A stretch of DNA of 36,402 nucleotides from a virus, in IMG/VR virus record IMGVR_UViG_3300032116_000645, positions 1 to 36,402 of that record. One strand, given 5' to 3'. Of the stretch, positions 1 through 6,324 are shown one piece after another (the first letter of the stretch is position 1; each line of letters begins with the position of its first letter). The notes below the pieces were generated by a model. That model did not search any database and had not been told where the DNA came from. It worked only from the letters and a program-made list of their open reading frames with translations. The position numbers were made by a program, and so were the translations under genes.

Positions 1-700
1 GGCCGCTAGAGCTACACTCCCCCTCTCCGCACGATGTTGACTCCCCCCTATATTGTTCATTCCTATCCTTGCATCCTGAAGAGTTGGTGTTGGAAGCATC
101 CCATGGAATATCTGCTCCGTTAGACTCCCCGCTACCCATTTCCTTCCTATTGATTCCCTGTACTCTGTCCTTTTTTGGAATCTCTCCTCGGTTGGTGTTA
201 TGTCCATTGTCGTTGGAGTGAGCAACAAACCAGACTCTGTCTCTCCTGTGTGGCGCATTGACGGCTGCAGCTGGAAGTACATACGGTTGGACTTCGTACC
301 CTTGAGCTTCCAGGTCAGCCTGCACCTCATCGAAGACCATCCCTCCATTCCAATTAATAAGCCCGAAAACATTTTCGCCCACAATCCATGTCGGCTGAAT
401 TTCCCGAATTGCTCTAAGCATCTCTGGCCAGAGATGTCTCTCATCTTCTTTTCCAAGTCTTTTTCCTGCCATTGAGTATGGCTGGCATGGGAATCCTCCT
501 GTGAGAATATCAATTCTGTTTGCATACTTTGTAAAGTCCGATTTAGTGATGTCTGTAAATTGTTCAGCTTCAGGCCAATAATAGTGAAGCACCTTCTGCC
601 CAAATGGATTCCATTCGCAATGGAACACATTATCCCATCCCATCCATTGTGCAGCTAAGTCAAATCCTCCTATGCCTGAAAATAGTGAGCCATGCCTCAT
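1..700 (-). CDS. DNA cytosine-C5 methyltransferase, N-terminal part (runs off the left edge)
   Basis: Methylates cytosine C5 in phage DNA, probably to evade host restriction. The ATG at 700 overlaps the stop of the upstream gene (ATGA), and the frame stays open for 233 codons to the edge. Visible motifs in order are SAM-binding motif I LFSGIGGFDLA (residues 6-16), catalytic motif IV GGFPCQPYS with Cys72, motif VI GENV (about 108-111) and motif VIII RRDRVWF (152-158). Motif IX, the full target-recognition region and motif X are absent here. A C-terminal motif X fragment lies on the same strand at the right edge of the window. From about position 221 down to 1 a second frame is also open and reads LLLTPTTMD and MLPTPTLQDA, phrases I recall from the ends of related enzymes. 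The family call is very secure; the true downstream frame is not. Confidence 0.93.
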   Translation of the reverse strand, partial: MRHGSLFSGIGGFDLAAQWMGWDNVFHCEWNPFGQKVLHYYWPEAEQFTDITKSDFTKYANRIDILTGGFPCQPYSMAGKRLGKEDERHLWPEMLRAIREIQPTWIVGENVFGLINWNGGMVFDEVQADLEAQGYEVQPYVLPAAAVNAPHRRDRVWFVAHSNDNGHNTNRGEIPKKDRVQGINRKEMGSGESNGADIPWDASNTNSSGCKDRNEQYRGESTSCGEGECSSSG

Positions 701-981
701 GACCTAACACACCAAGCGAATAAGACAGTCATTGCTAATGCATAGGAGGACATGATGATGGCATAAATCATCCATCCACGATGGTGCATCTGGCACTCGC
801 TTAATTGAGCATCTAAATCTGAATGCTCTTTGTGCCACCATTCAACTGACTCTTGCAGCTCAATAATTTGATTTCTGAGCTTAAAAGCTGTCTCCTTGTG
901 ATAGTCTCTGCTACGCCTGTGATTGTCTGCATGCCTCCGGCATTGAGCCAAATCAGCCTGAAGTTTAATCAGTTCTTCCAT
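697..981 (-). CDS. Small coiled-coil protein with C-terminal membrane helix
   Basis: 94 residues of unknown function. Residues 1-65 are rich in Glu, Gln, Arg and Leu with heptad-like spacing, suggesting a coiled coil. Residues about 70-91 form a hydrophobic stretch (WMIYAIIMSSYALAMTVLFAW) that should cross the membrane and leave a very short basic tail. The start codon shares its A with the preceding gene's TAA (TAATG), and its own stop overlaps the methyltransferase start, so the three genes are translated from one message. The topology recalls tail-anchored accessory proteins or spanins, but it sits far from the lysis genes. No function is assigned. Confidence 0.7.
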   Translation of the reverse strand: MEELIKLQADLAQCRRHADNHRRSRDYHKETAFKLRNQIIELQESVEWWHKEHSDLDAQLSECQMHHRGWMIYAIIMSSYALAMTVLFAWCVRS

Positions 982-1718
982 TAGTATCTCAGGTTTACTT
1001 TTTCTCTGCGCTTATAGTTATAGATTTCCTCAATAAGGCTTAGATATTGAGAAACATTGGTGCAATCCTGAAGTGCTGATGGCTGAATTGATAACTTCTG
1101 AATGAATTCTGTAAAGCTGAATTGAGGCTTGTTAAATAATTGAAGCATACACCTTACAAAAATTGTGCGCTTATATCCTGAATAAAAAGGCCTAATCAAA
1201 TTAATTAACTCAGCCTTTCTTTTTGCCTCTGACAAATCAAAAATTTTAAAATTTCCATTAGCAAATTGCTTGTATGCTGCACCATTATCGTGATCTAATA
1301 ATGCCATACAACTTTTATGGTCAAGGCCGTAATCCTCCTTAAACTGTCTATAATTGATATAATCAGTCTTGCCAAGGTCACAATATGCCTCTAAAAAATC
1401 ATCAGCAGTCCAGGTCTTAGAATTGGCATTTAATCGCTGAACCTCTGGTAAACCATAACCATTACAAATTACATAATTTAAAGGCAATCCAAGTTCCTTG
1501 ATGATTTCGAACCTGTGCTGTCCATCAATTATCTCATAGGCCTCATTAACAGTAATGATGGTAAATAGATAATTTTCCATCATTGAGTTTTTAAGCCTCT
1601 TTAGATGTAAGGCATTTTTTTGCCTATTACCATCTAATGGCTTGAACATAAAGTAATCTGTTGTTGTGTGAACTTGGCTACTAACCTTTGCCAGTGGTTC
1701 ACTAAATAAGTTTTTCAT
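981..1718 (-). CDS. ParB/sulfiredoxin-like domain protein
   Basis: 245 residues. The N-terminal third carries the signature of phage ParB-like nuclease domains: a short Lys/Arg-rich segment, then IITVNEAYEIIDGQHRFEI (about 54-72), where IDGQHRF is the usual nucleotide-binding or catalytic turn. The remaining two thirds are helical and not recognised. Such proteins occur in early regions of many phages, where they may nick DNA or bind CTP; the activity here is inferred from the motif only. It is followed directly by the coiled-coil gene (TAATG overlap). Upstream lies a 70-base AT-rich gap with the leader AAACCAAT just before the ATG, a motif shared by several unit-first genes here. This is the first of two ParB-like genes in the window. 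Confidence 0.75.
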   Translation of the reverse strand: MKNLFSEPLAKVSSQVHTTTDYFMFKPLDGNRQKNALHLKRLKNSMMENYLFTIITVNEAYEIIDGQHRFEIIKELGLPLNYVICNGYGLPEVQRLNANSKTWTADDFLEAYCDLGKTDYINYRQFKEDYGLDHKSCMALLDHDNGAAYKQFANGNFKIFDLSEAKRKAELINLIRPFYSGYKRTIFVRCMLQLFNKPQFSFTEFIQKLSIQPSALQDCTNVSQYLSLIEEIYNYKRREKVNLRY

Positions 1719-1788
1719 AAAATTGGTTTAAATATTTTTGCAAATAAAATGCAAAAGAATTGAGACGGAAAAACTATCATAAAAAAAA

Positions 1789-2346
1789 TCAGATAAAAAC
1801 CATGATGGTGTTCTTGAACCACCTTAGGCTACTGGCCTTGCGCAGCTGATTGGTCAGGGAATTCTCAAGATAGTAGCCACGCTTCTGCATCTCCTGCATG
1901 ATATAGTCATTAGTCTGGCAATTTACATGCCCATCACCACCTTGCCCAGGGATTGCCCAAGAGAGAATGATGATGCCTCCCTCAAGTGAATGCCTGACAA
2001 TGTTGTCAAGGAATGTCTGCTCAAACTCTGCCGGGATATGCTCACCCACTTCAAGACTCATCACGCATTTAAACTGCTTTTGCAGGTCAAACTCCCGGCT
2101 TAGGTCTTTGACCTTTGCTATGCCCCCTGATAGCTGCTCAGTATATGGGTTGCCATCATAGGCCTCCACTACCAGATTATGCCTGCGGAAGAACTTGGCA
2201 TATTCGCCTGTGCCACATCCAAAGTCCACCAATGTATCGCACTTTCGAGCTTTGAGAATCTTGAGCATAGCTCCTGCCAGCCTGCCATCATGGGCATGGC
2301 CTTCTCTTGTGGGATTCTCCCAATAGCCTACTTTATTTATCTTCAT
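1789..2346 (-). CDS. Class I SAM-dependent methyltransferase
   Basis: 185 residues. The Rossmann-fold SAM-binding motif I is clear: LVDFGCGTGEYAKFF at about residues 38-52, followed by an acidic strand end (VEAYDGNP) that usually holds the ribose. A later segment, VMSLEVGEHIP, matches the loop before motif IV seen in small-molecule and macromolecule methyltransferases such as the UbiE/Methyltransf_11 and _23 groups. No DPPY or PC motif is present, so DNA N6-adenine or C5 activity is unlikely. The substrate is unknown; modification of a base, sugar or host metabolite is possible. The start overlaps the end of the upstream VRR-NUC gene by 14 bases, placing it in the leftward operon that ends with the C5 methyltransferase. 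Confidence 0.82.
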   Translation of the reverse strand: MKINKVGYWENPTREGHAHDGRLAGAMLKILKARKCDTLVDFGCGTGEYAKFFRRHNLVVEAYDGNPYTEQLSGGIAKVKDLSREFDLQKQFKCVMSLEVGEHIPAEFEQTFLDNIVRHSLEGGIIILSWAIPGQGGDGHVNCQTNDYIMQEMQKRGYYLENSLTNQLRKASSLRWFKNTIMVFI

Positions 2347-2740
2347 GTGCTGTATTTAGTTCGTAGTACCAATCGATTGCCTTAATAACCTCTTCCAATG
2401 ACCAGCTTACCACAACCATCCAGTTGCGGATGACCAGCTTATCGAATTGCTCATACTGCTGTTCTGATGGCTTGTTGTAACCTACCTTAAGCTCAATGGC
2501 TAAACCTGAGTAACCTCTTCGCTGATCTAATATAAGACAGTCAGGGATGCCTGGCTTTACTCCCATTGCCTTGAGCTTAGCAGCTTCTATTCCATTCCTG
2601 CTGCCTCCATTAGGACAGTGAAACCAGAATGAGCCTATAAGGTCAAGATAGCGAGCAACTGCCTTCTGTAAGTTGTCCTCGCTGCCTTTATATCGTGGGA
2701 ACTTGTCTGAGGACTTTAATCTGATTTTTGGCTCAACCAT
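2333..2740 (-). CDS. VRR-NUC domain nuclease
   Basis: About 135 residues. It has the VRR-NUC pattern of the PD-(D/E)XK superfamily: KAVARYLDLIG near the N-terminus, a Gly/Asn-rich turn (CPNGGSRNG), then GIPDCLIL with the catalytic Asp, and AIELKVG with the Glu-x-Lys pair, followed by the S-x-x-Q segment typical of the family. Stand-alone phage VRR-NUC proteins are thought to cut branched or nicked DNA during replication or packaging. I chose the ATG at 2740. A longer frame reaches a TTG at 2761, but the leftward promoter-like box at 2758-2765 would put the transcript start near 2752, downstream of that TTG. It is the first gene of the leftward early operon, divergent from the rightward gene at 2802. 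Confidence 0.87.
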   Translation of the reverse strand: MVEPKIRLKSSDKFPRYKGSEDNLQKAVARYLDLIGSFWFHCPNGGSRNGIEAAKLKAMGVKPGIPDCLILDQRRGYSGLAIELKVGYNKPSEQQYEQFDKLVIRNWMVVVSWSLEEVIKAIDWYYELNTAHEDK

Positions 2741-2754
2741 CTCAAATATTATTC

Positions 2755-2783
2755 TTGCCAAACTATTTTTGCAGTTAGTTTTG
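2755..2783 (+). promoter_or_regulatory. Rightward Bacteroidota-type promoter for the gene at 2802
   Basis: TTG at 2755-2757, an 18-base spacer, then TAGTTTTG at 2776-2783, which fits the -7 pattern TAnnTTTG. The start codon at 2802 follows about 18 bases later, leaving a short A-rich leader (AAACCAAAAG) without a Shine-Dalgarno sequence. The 14-base sequence TATTTTTGCAGTTA at 2764-2777 recurs, with one T/A alternative, upstream of two other rightward units (3178 and 9374). Confidence 0.6.
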
Positions 2784-2787
2784 CAAA
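2758..2787 (-). promoter_or_regulatory. Leftward promoter, interleaved with the rightward one
   Basis: On the minus strand TTTG at 2787-2784 is followed by 18 bases and TAGTTTGG at 2765-2758, one mismatch from TAnnTTTG. It occupies nearly the same 30 bases as the rightward promoter, so the two should exclude each other or share a regulator. The implied transcript start is near 2752, just before the ATG at 2740. Confidence 0.5.
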
Positions 2788-2801
2788 CCTAAACCAAAAG
2801 T

Positions 2802-3164
2802 ATGGACTTGTTAAAGATTTCTGACTTCTGCCGGAAGTACAATTTGCCTCCGCATAGATTCACCAGGTACAAGAGGCTATTTCACACCGAAAAAGTGGAT
2901 GGCTATAAAGTGCCTTGGGTAAAGCTGGATGACTGGAACTTGGCAATGGTGGCTGACATCCTCCAGCACACCGGCACTCGCAGGCACAAGGAGAGACTTA
3001 CTCTTGAGGCATTCTGCGAAAAGTATGACTTGACTACTGAATACTTTAATAAGGTGTGCCACCGCATGACTCTGGAAGATCACAATGGGCAGATGATGGT
3101 GGTTGACAGCAAGCACAATTATGCCCTCCTGAAGCATGGGAGGCTGATTCGAAAAAAAATATGA
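2802..3164 (+). CDS. Hypothetical early protein, possibly DNA-binding
   Basis: 120 residues, rich in Lys, Arg, His and aromatic residues. The sequence looks like two copies of a short helical unit: MDLLKISDFCRKYNLPPHRF near the N-terminus and LTLEAFCEKYDLTTEYFNKV near residue 68. Both read as a helix-turn-helix-like 'F-C-x-K-Y-x-L' segment followed by Arg/His-rich residues. This suggests a tandem DNA- or RNA-binding fold, but I do not recognise a family. It is the first gene rightward of the divergent promoter region and ends about 90 bases before the next promoter. A Bacteroidota-type promoter directly precedes it. Confidence 0.72.
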   Translation: MDLLKISDFCRKYNLPPHRFTRYKRLFHTEKVDGYKVPWVKLDDWNLAMVADILQHTGTRRHKERLTLEAFCEKYDLTTEYFNKVCHRMTLEDHNGQMMVVDSKHNYALLKHGRLIRKKI

Positions 3165-3192
3165 AAAAAATGTAAAATATTTTTGCAGATAA

Positions 3193-3223
3193 TTTGCAGA
3201 TATAATTTCTGTGCTTACCTTTG
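3193..3223 (+). promoter_or_regulatory. Bacteroidota-type promoter for 3254 and following genes
   Basis: TTTG at 3193-3196, exactly 19 bases, then TACCTTTG at 3216-3223. This is a perfect match to the TTTG-N19-TAnnTTTG consensus. The 14-mer TATTTTTGCAGATA lies just upstream at 3178-3191. The first start codon (3254) is about 30 bases downstream. Confidence 0.75.
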
Positions 3224-3234
3224 TCTCAACATTT

Positions 3235-3267
3235 ACCAATAACAATTACAGACATGACAACAGCACA
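3235..3267 (+). repeat. 33-bp direct repeat, copy 1 (leader plus first codons)
   Basis: An exact 33-base sequence covering the untranslated leader, the ATG and the first codons of the gene at 3254. It is identical to 3542-3574, which does the same for the gene at 3561. It begins ACCAATAACAATTACAGAC before the ATG and encodes MTTAQ in both copies. Confidence 0.9.
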
Positions 3268-3532
3268 GAGAATCGAAGAATTAACAGTAGTAGTTAATAA
3301 CGCATTTACAGCCAACGCAAACGAGAGAGAGCAAGTGGCTAATGCTTGCAGAGAATTGTATAATCTGATTGAAGAGGATGTATATAATGCAGACAAAGAG
3401 TGGATGCTGAAGGGAATGTACACAGACCTTTGCTGCGGAAATTTTGCCGAGCCTTTTTATTGCGAAAGGAAAAAAATAGATTTTAACGCAATTGTTGAAA
3501 TCTACAACACGAGAGTAGTACCATTTATTTAA
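3254..3532 (+). CDS. Hypothetical small acidic protein (MTTAQ family, copy 1)
   Basis: 92 residues, acidic and mostly helical, function unknown. The ATG at 3254 is preferred over an upstream start at 3221. Position 3221 lies inside the -7 promoter box, and the 33-base leader repeat places the same ATG context before the sister gene at 3561. The protein has a Cys-Cys pair (LCCGNF) and a C-terminal aromatic and basic segment. It shares MTTAQ-I-E with the 3561 product at the N-terminus, but the remaining sequences diverge. It is the first gene after a consensus promoter, so it is expected to be expressed early. Confidence 0.72.
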   Translation: MTTAQRIEELTVVVNNAFTANANEREQVANACRELYNLIEEDVYNADKEWMLKGMYTDLCCGNFAEPFYCERKKIDFNAIVEIYNTRVVPFI

Positions 3533-3541
3533 TCATCTATA

Positions 3542-3574
3542 ACCAATAACAATTACAGACATGACAACAGCACA
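3542..3574 (+). repeat. 33-bp direct repeat, copy 2 (leader plus first codons)
   Basis: Exact copy of 3235-3267, spaced 307 bases from it. It supplies the leader, ATG and first codons of the gene at 3561. Only the leader and start are duplicated; the upstream promoter box is not. Confidence 0.9.
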
Positions 3575-3770
3575 AATCATCGAATCAGTTAAGGCTATCC
3601 GTGACCAAATCTTTTTGATTCAGAATCAGTATGACAATTCTGAATTTAATGAGAAACTTGGGCATGCCTTTGGTCAAATTTCCGACAATTCAGTAGAGTC
3701 AGAACTCTTTGATGCTATGGAATCCCTTGGCAATGTACTTAGCATGATTGAACCTAATCCTTACAAGTAA
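3561..3770 (+). CDS. Hypothetical small acidic protein (MTTAQ family, copy 2)
   Basis: 69 residues, acidic and predicted helical, with no recognised domain. The first five residues, MTTAQ, and the leader are identical to the gene at 3254 because of the 33-base direct repeat. After that there is only weak resemblance (IIESVKAIRDQI against RIEELTVVVNNA). This looks like either an old gene duplication whose start region was kept, or a reusable translation-start cassette. It follows the 3254 gene by 28 bases and precedes a small membrane peptide by 2 bases. Confidence 0.7.
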   Translation: MTTAQIIESVKAIRDQIFLIQNQYDNSEFNEKLGHAFGQISDNSVESELFDAMESLGNVLSMIEPNPYK

Positions 3771-3772
3771 TC

Positions 3773-3871
3773 ATGAAAGACTTCCCTCAAATGCCACTCA
3801 AGGAACAGATTATCCTTTTCGGCAAACTCTTCGCAGTGTGGATACTCTGCGCTATCGTAAATGCACTTTAA
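3773..3871 (+). CDS. 32-residue membrane peptide
   Basis: A very short gene starting two bases after the stop of the 3561 gene. The first 14 residues are polar (MKDFPQMPLKEQII), followed by a hydrophobic helix of about 18 residues (LFGKLFAVWILCAIVNAL). It is therefore a single-pass membrane peptide with its N-terminus probably inside. Function is unknown; small phage membrane peptides of this kind can act in host takeover, superinfection exclusion or lysis control. The coding call rests on tight spacing, an intact start and stop, and the clear polar-then-hydrophobic composition. Confidence 0.5.
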   Translation: MKDFPQMPLKEQIILFGKLFAVWILCAIVNAL

Positions 3872-3901
3872 TTTTTGTTCAATAAATAAACCAATAGAAG
3901 T

Positions 3902-4597
3902 ATGGCAATTATTGCTAAATCTACCGGAGAAAGCACTCAGAGAGAGCTTATCCCTGCTGGCACTTATGTGGCCAGATGTTATTCAGTTGTTCACCTCGGT
4001 CATGTGACTCAGAAGTACATGGGCGAGGAGAAAGTGGTGGACCTGGTCAGGTTTACTTGGGAACTTCCTACTGAGCTTAAGTGCTTCAATCAGGACAAGG
4101 GCATGCAACCTTGCGCCATTAGTAAGGAGATGACATTCAGCCTGAATGAGAAATCAAACCTCAGAGCCATGCTTAATGCCTGGAGAGGTAAGGCACTAAC
4201 AGAGGAGGAGGCTAAGGCCTTTGACCTTGCCAAGCTCATTGGCGCACCTTGCATGATTAATCTGATTCATCAGCCATCCAAGAGCAATCCTGAGCGAGTC
4301 TATGAGCGCATAGCAGCTGTGATGCCTATGATGAAGGGCATGACATGCCCACCGCAGCACAATCCATCAATGGAGTTCTCAGTGCTTGACTTTGACCGTG
4401 ACAAGTTCATGAGCCTACCGGCTTTTCTTCAGGAGATGATTACTGACAGCAAGGAGTACAAGGCAATGATGCAAAGCCCTGCTCCGGCAGCACCTGTACG
4501 CACAGGTTATGAGGACAAGGTTGGTCATGTTGTGACAAATGCCACTGAACAGCGCATGGCACAAGTTGAAGATGATTTTTCAGACCTTCCATTTTAA
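3902..4597 (+). CDS. Single-stranded DNA-binding protein-like (phage type)
   Basis: 231 residues. The N-terminal two thirds read like the beta-rich phage proteins that bind single-stranded DNA or support recombination (DUF669-like): IPAGTYVARCYSVVHLG, then FTWELP, MTFSLNEKSNLRAMLNAW and GAPCMINLIHQPS. The C-terminus is a flexible Pro/Ala segment ending in EDDFSDLPF, an acidic tail with a terminal aromatic residue like the partner-binding tip of bacterial SSB. The role is probably to coat single strands during replication and recruit phage proteins. It is followed after 3 bases by the Gp157-like gene, a common pairing. The leader AAACCAATAG at 3888-3897 precedes the ATG. An imperfect promoter-like TAATTTTTG lies upstream. 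Confidence 0.7.
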   Translation: MAIIAKSTGESTQRELIPAGTYVARCYSVVHLGHVTQKYMGEEKVVDLVRFTWELPTELKCFNQDKGMQPCAISKEMTFSLNEKSNLRAMLNAWRGKALTEEEAKAFDLAKLIGAPCMINLIHQPSKSNPERVYERIAAVMPMMKGMTCPPQHNPSMEFSVLDFDRDKFMSLPAFLQEMITDSKEYKAMMQSPAPAAPVRTGYEDKVGHVVTNATEQRMAQVEDDFSDLPF

Positions 4598-4600
4598 GTC

Positions 4601-5104
4601 ATGGCAACACTTTGGCAACTAACACAAGATGAACTCTCCTTCATCGCAATGATGGAGGAGAACGGAGGCGAGGTCAATGATGAAATCATGGAGGAACTTG
4701 CCATCCGCAGGGATAACTTCCAGGCTAAGGCTGAAGCCTATGCCAAGTTCATCCTCAAGCTGGAATCTGAGGCAGAGCAAGCTGCTGCTGAGATTAAGCG
4801 CATACAGGCACTCAAGAAATCCAAGGAGAATACTGTGCTGCGCCTGAGAGAGTCATTGCTCGCTGCGCTTATGGTGTTCACTCAGGAGGATGCTAAAGGC
4901 ATCAGGAGGTATGAGACACCATTGGCTAAGCTCAGCACTCGCAAGAGTCTGGCAGTGGAAGTCCTTGATGAGACAGCAATTCCGGCTGAATTTTGGGTAA
5001 TTAAGAAAGAGGTAAGCAAATCCACAATTGGACAGGCCATCAAGGATGGCGCAGAAGTACCAGGTGCGCAGCTGAAAGAGAACATAGGTCTGAGCATCCG
5101 GTAG
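4601..5104 (+). CDS. Siphovirus Gp157-like protein
   Basis: 167 residues matching the Gp157 family (PF05565) of siphophages. It starts with a helical region with a long coiled coil (about residues 35-90, with AEAEQAAAEIKRIQALKKS-type spacing). The conserved C-terminal part reads ETPLAKLSTRKSLAVEV, AIPAEFWV, then KSTIGQAIKDGAEVPGA and the final IGLSIR. The family was first linked to phage resistance in Streptococcus thermophilus phages and usually sits beside SSB or recombination genes, as here. The molecular role is unknown. It is the last gene of the rightward early block and is followed by a terminator that also faces the capsid gene. Confidence 0.85.
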   Translation: MATLWQLTQDELSFIAMMEENGGEVNDEIMEELAIRRDNFQAKAEAYAKFILKLESEAEQAAAEIKRIQALKKSKENTVLRLRESLLAALMVFTQEDAKGIRRYETPLAKLSTRKSLAVEVLDETAIPAEFWVIKKEVSKSTIGQAIKDGAEVPGAQLKENIGLSIR

Positions 5105-5135
5105 TTTTATTGGTTAAATGTAAACTGGTGTAATG

Positions 5136-5170
5136 AAAAAGGGAGGCTTTTGGCCTCCCTCTTTCTTTTA
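5136..5170. terminator. Bidirectional intrinsic terminator between convergent operons
   Basis: The stem GGGAGGC (5141-5147) pairs with GCCTCCC (5153-5159) around a TTTTG loop. A run of A lies on the left and a T-rich run on the right, so it can stop transcription from both sides: the rightward early block ending at 5104 and the leftward capsid gene ending at 5185. Confidence 0.85.
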
Positions 5171-5184
5171 GTCCTTAGTTTCAA

Positions 5185-6309
5185 TTAAGGAGCAGCAGTA
5201 ACAAACTCAGCAGTGAATACACCATTCACACCATCATTCACATCTCCGGCAGGGAACATAGAAGTGCCAGGAGTATAGGTGTCATAATAGTGGCTCATGA
5301 AGAAAGAGTAAGTTTCCTCACACTCGCTTGGCAATATTCTGGCGTCAATTGATACACGCTCAAGGCCTGGGACAGGCATCGTGAAGCGAGTCATTGTGCC
5401 GATGTTGCCAAAGTTGCCAACATACTCAAGGAACGGAGTGTAAACAATTGAACCAGGAGCAAACACGATGGCTGAATTTTCATCCCCCAGAATTGTGTTG
5501 GCATTAGGATCAAAGTAGAACTCAGCAAGACCTGTATTCTCACGAACAGTCGCAAAGTTAATACCGTTAGCACCCTGACCAAAGTATCGAGAATCATTCA
5601 TCCACACACGCTGAAGCGCACCTGCACCACCGATGATGATGGGCGCACCATTGAATCCTGTGTTCATGTAGTTCTGCTTCATGGCAAAGAGACCAGCAGC
5701 ATAGATTGAACCATCAACACCCTCAACAGTATAAGAAGGGTTAGTTGCTCCACCATACCAGTTACCGGCAGCAGCCTGAATCTGAGTCAGCAGGTCATCA
5801 TTGATAGCCTGAACAAGAGCATTAGCAGAAAGCTGGATGTCAATGAACATTTCACGGACAACTGAAAGCGCACCTTGAGCAGCACCAATACCATTTGCTC
5901 TTTGGGCAATTTGTCCCGGTTGATTTGTCCCCGTTATTTCGGTAAGGGCCGAATATGCCTCACAATATGCCCTTAATTGAGCCTCAGACATGGTGAAGGA
6001 AACCTGCTTAAAGTTGTTCACAGTAAGAGTTTCCTCAATGTAGTTAAGCTGTGGGCCAGCCTCGCAGGACTTAGTATCAACTGCTGAAGAAGGAAGCTGA
6101 CGCTGCTTGTAAACTACACGCACCTCACGGTTATGGCCTGTACCATTGTCATTAGCCTGACGAATGATTTGGCCTGCACGAAGGTTTGAAGGGTCTGTCA
6201 GGGCAGCAAGAGTGCCACCCATAAGCTGCACATTGGCAGGGTTGTTTATTAGATTGTCGCTCAGTGAGGTCAAAACCGCTGGGCAGACATTAGCTGTTGA
6301 TAATGACAT
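5185..6309 (-). CDS. Probable major capsid protein
   Basis: 374 residues. Assigned mainly by context and composition. It is the last gene of the leftward virion block, directly after a Lys/Glu/Gln-rich coiled-coil protein of scaffold type, and it ends at a strong terminator. It has no signal peptide or membrane helix and looks like a mixed alpha/beta shell protein with many Asn, Gly and Ala residues. One region resembles the capsid spine and axial domains (LSVVREMFIDIQLSANALVQAINDD-type helix followed by loops), and a later segment reads LPSECEETYSFFMSHYYDTY. The fold is presumably HK97-like, but no diagnostic motif is visible. The alternative is another abundant virion protein such as the tail tube. 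Codon use resembles its neighbours. Confidence 0.6.
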   Translation of the reverse strand: MSLSTANVCPAVLTSLSDNLINNPANVQLMGGTLAALTDPSNLRAGQIIRQANDNGTGHNREVRVVYKQRQLPSSAVDTKSCEAGPQLNYIEETLTVNNFKQVSFTMSEAQLRAYCEAYSALTEITGTNQPGQIAQRANGIGAAQGALSVVREMFIDIQLSANALVQAINDDLLTQIQAAAGNWYGGATNPSYTVEGVDGSIYAAGLFAMKQNYMNTGFNGAPIIIGGAGALQRVWMNDSRYFGQGANGINFATVRENTGLAEFYFDPNANTILGDENSAIVFAPGSIVYTPFLEYVGNFGNIGTMTRFTMPVPGLERVSIDARILPSECEETYSFFMSHYYDTYTPGTSMFPAGDVNDGVNGVFTAEFVTAAP

Positions 6310-6324
6310 TTTAGTAAATGAGTT

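Noticed and set aside
200-475. 91-residue open frame on the plus strand
   Set aside because: Lies opposite the methyltransferase, whose motifs are unmistakable; no signal of its own.
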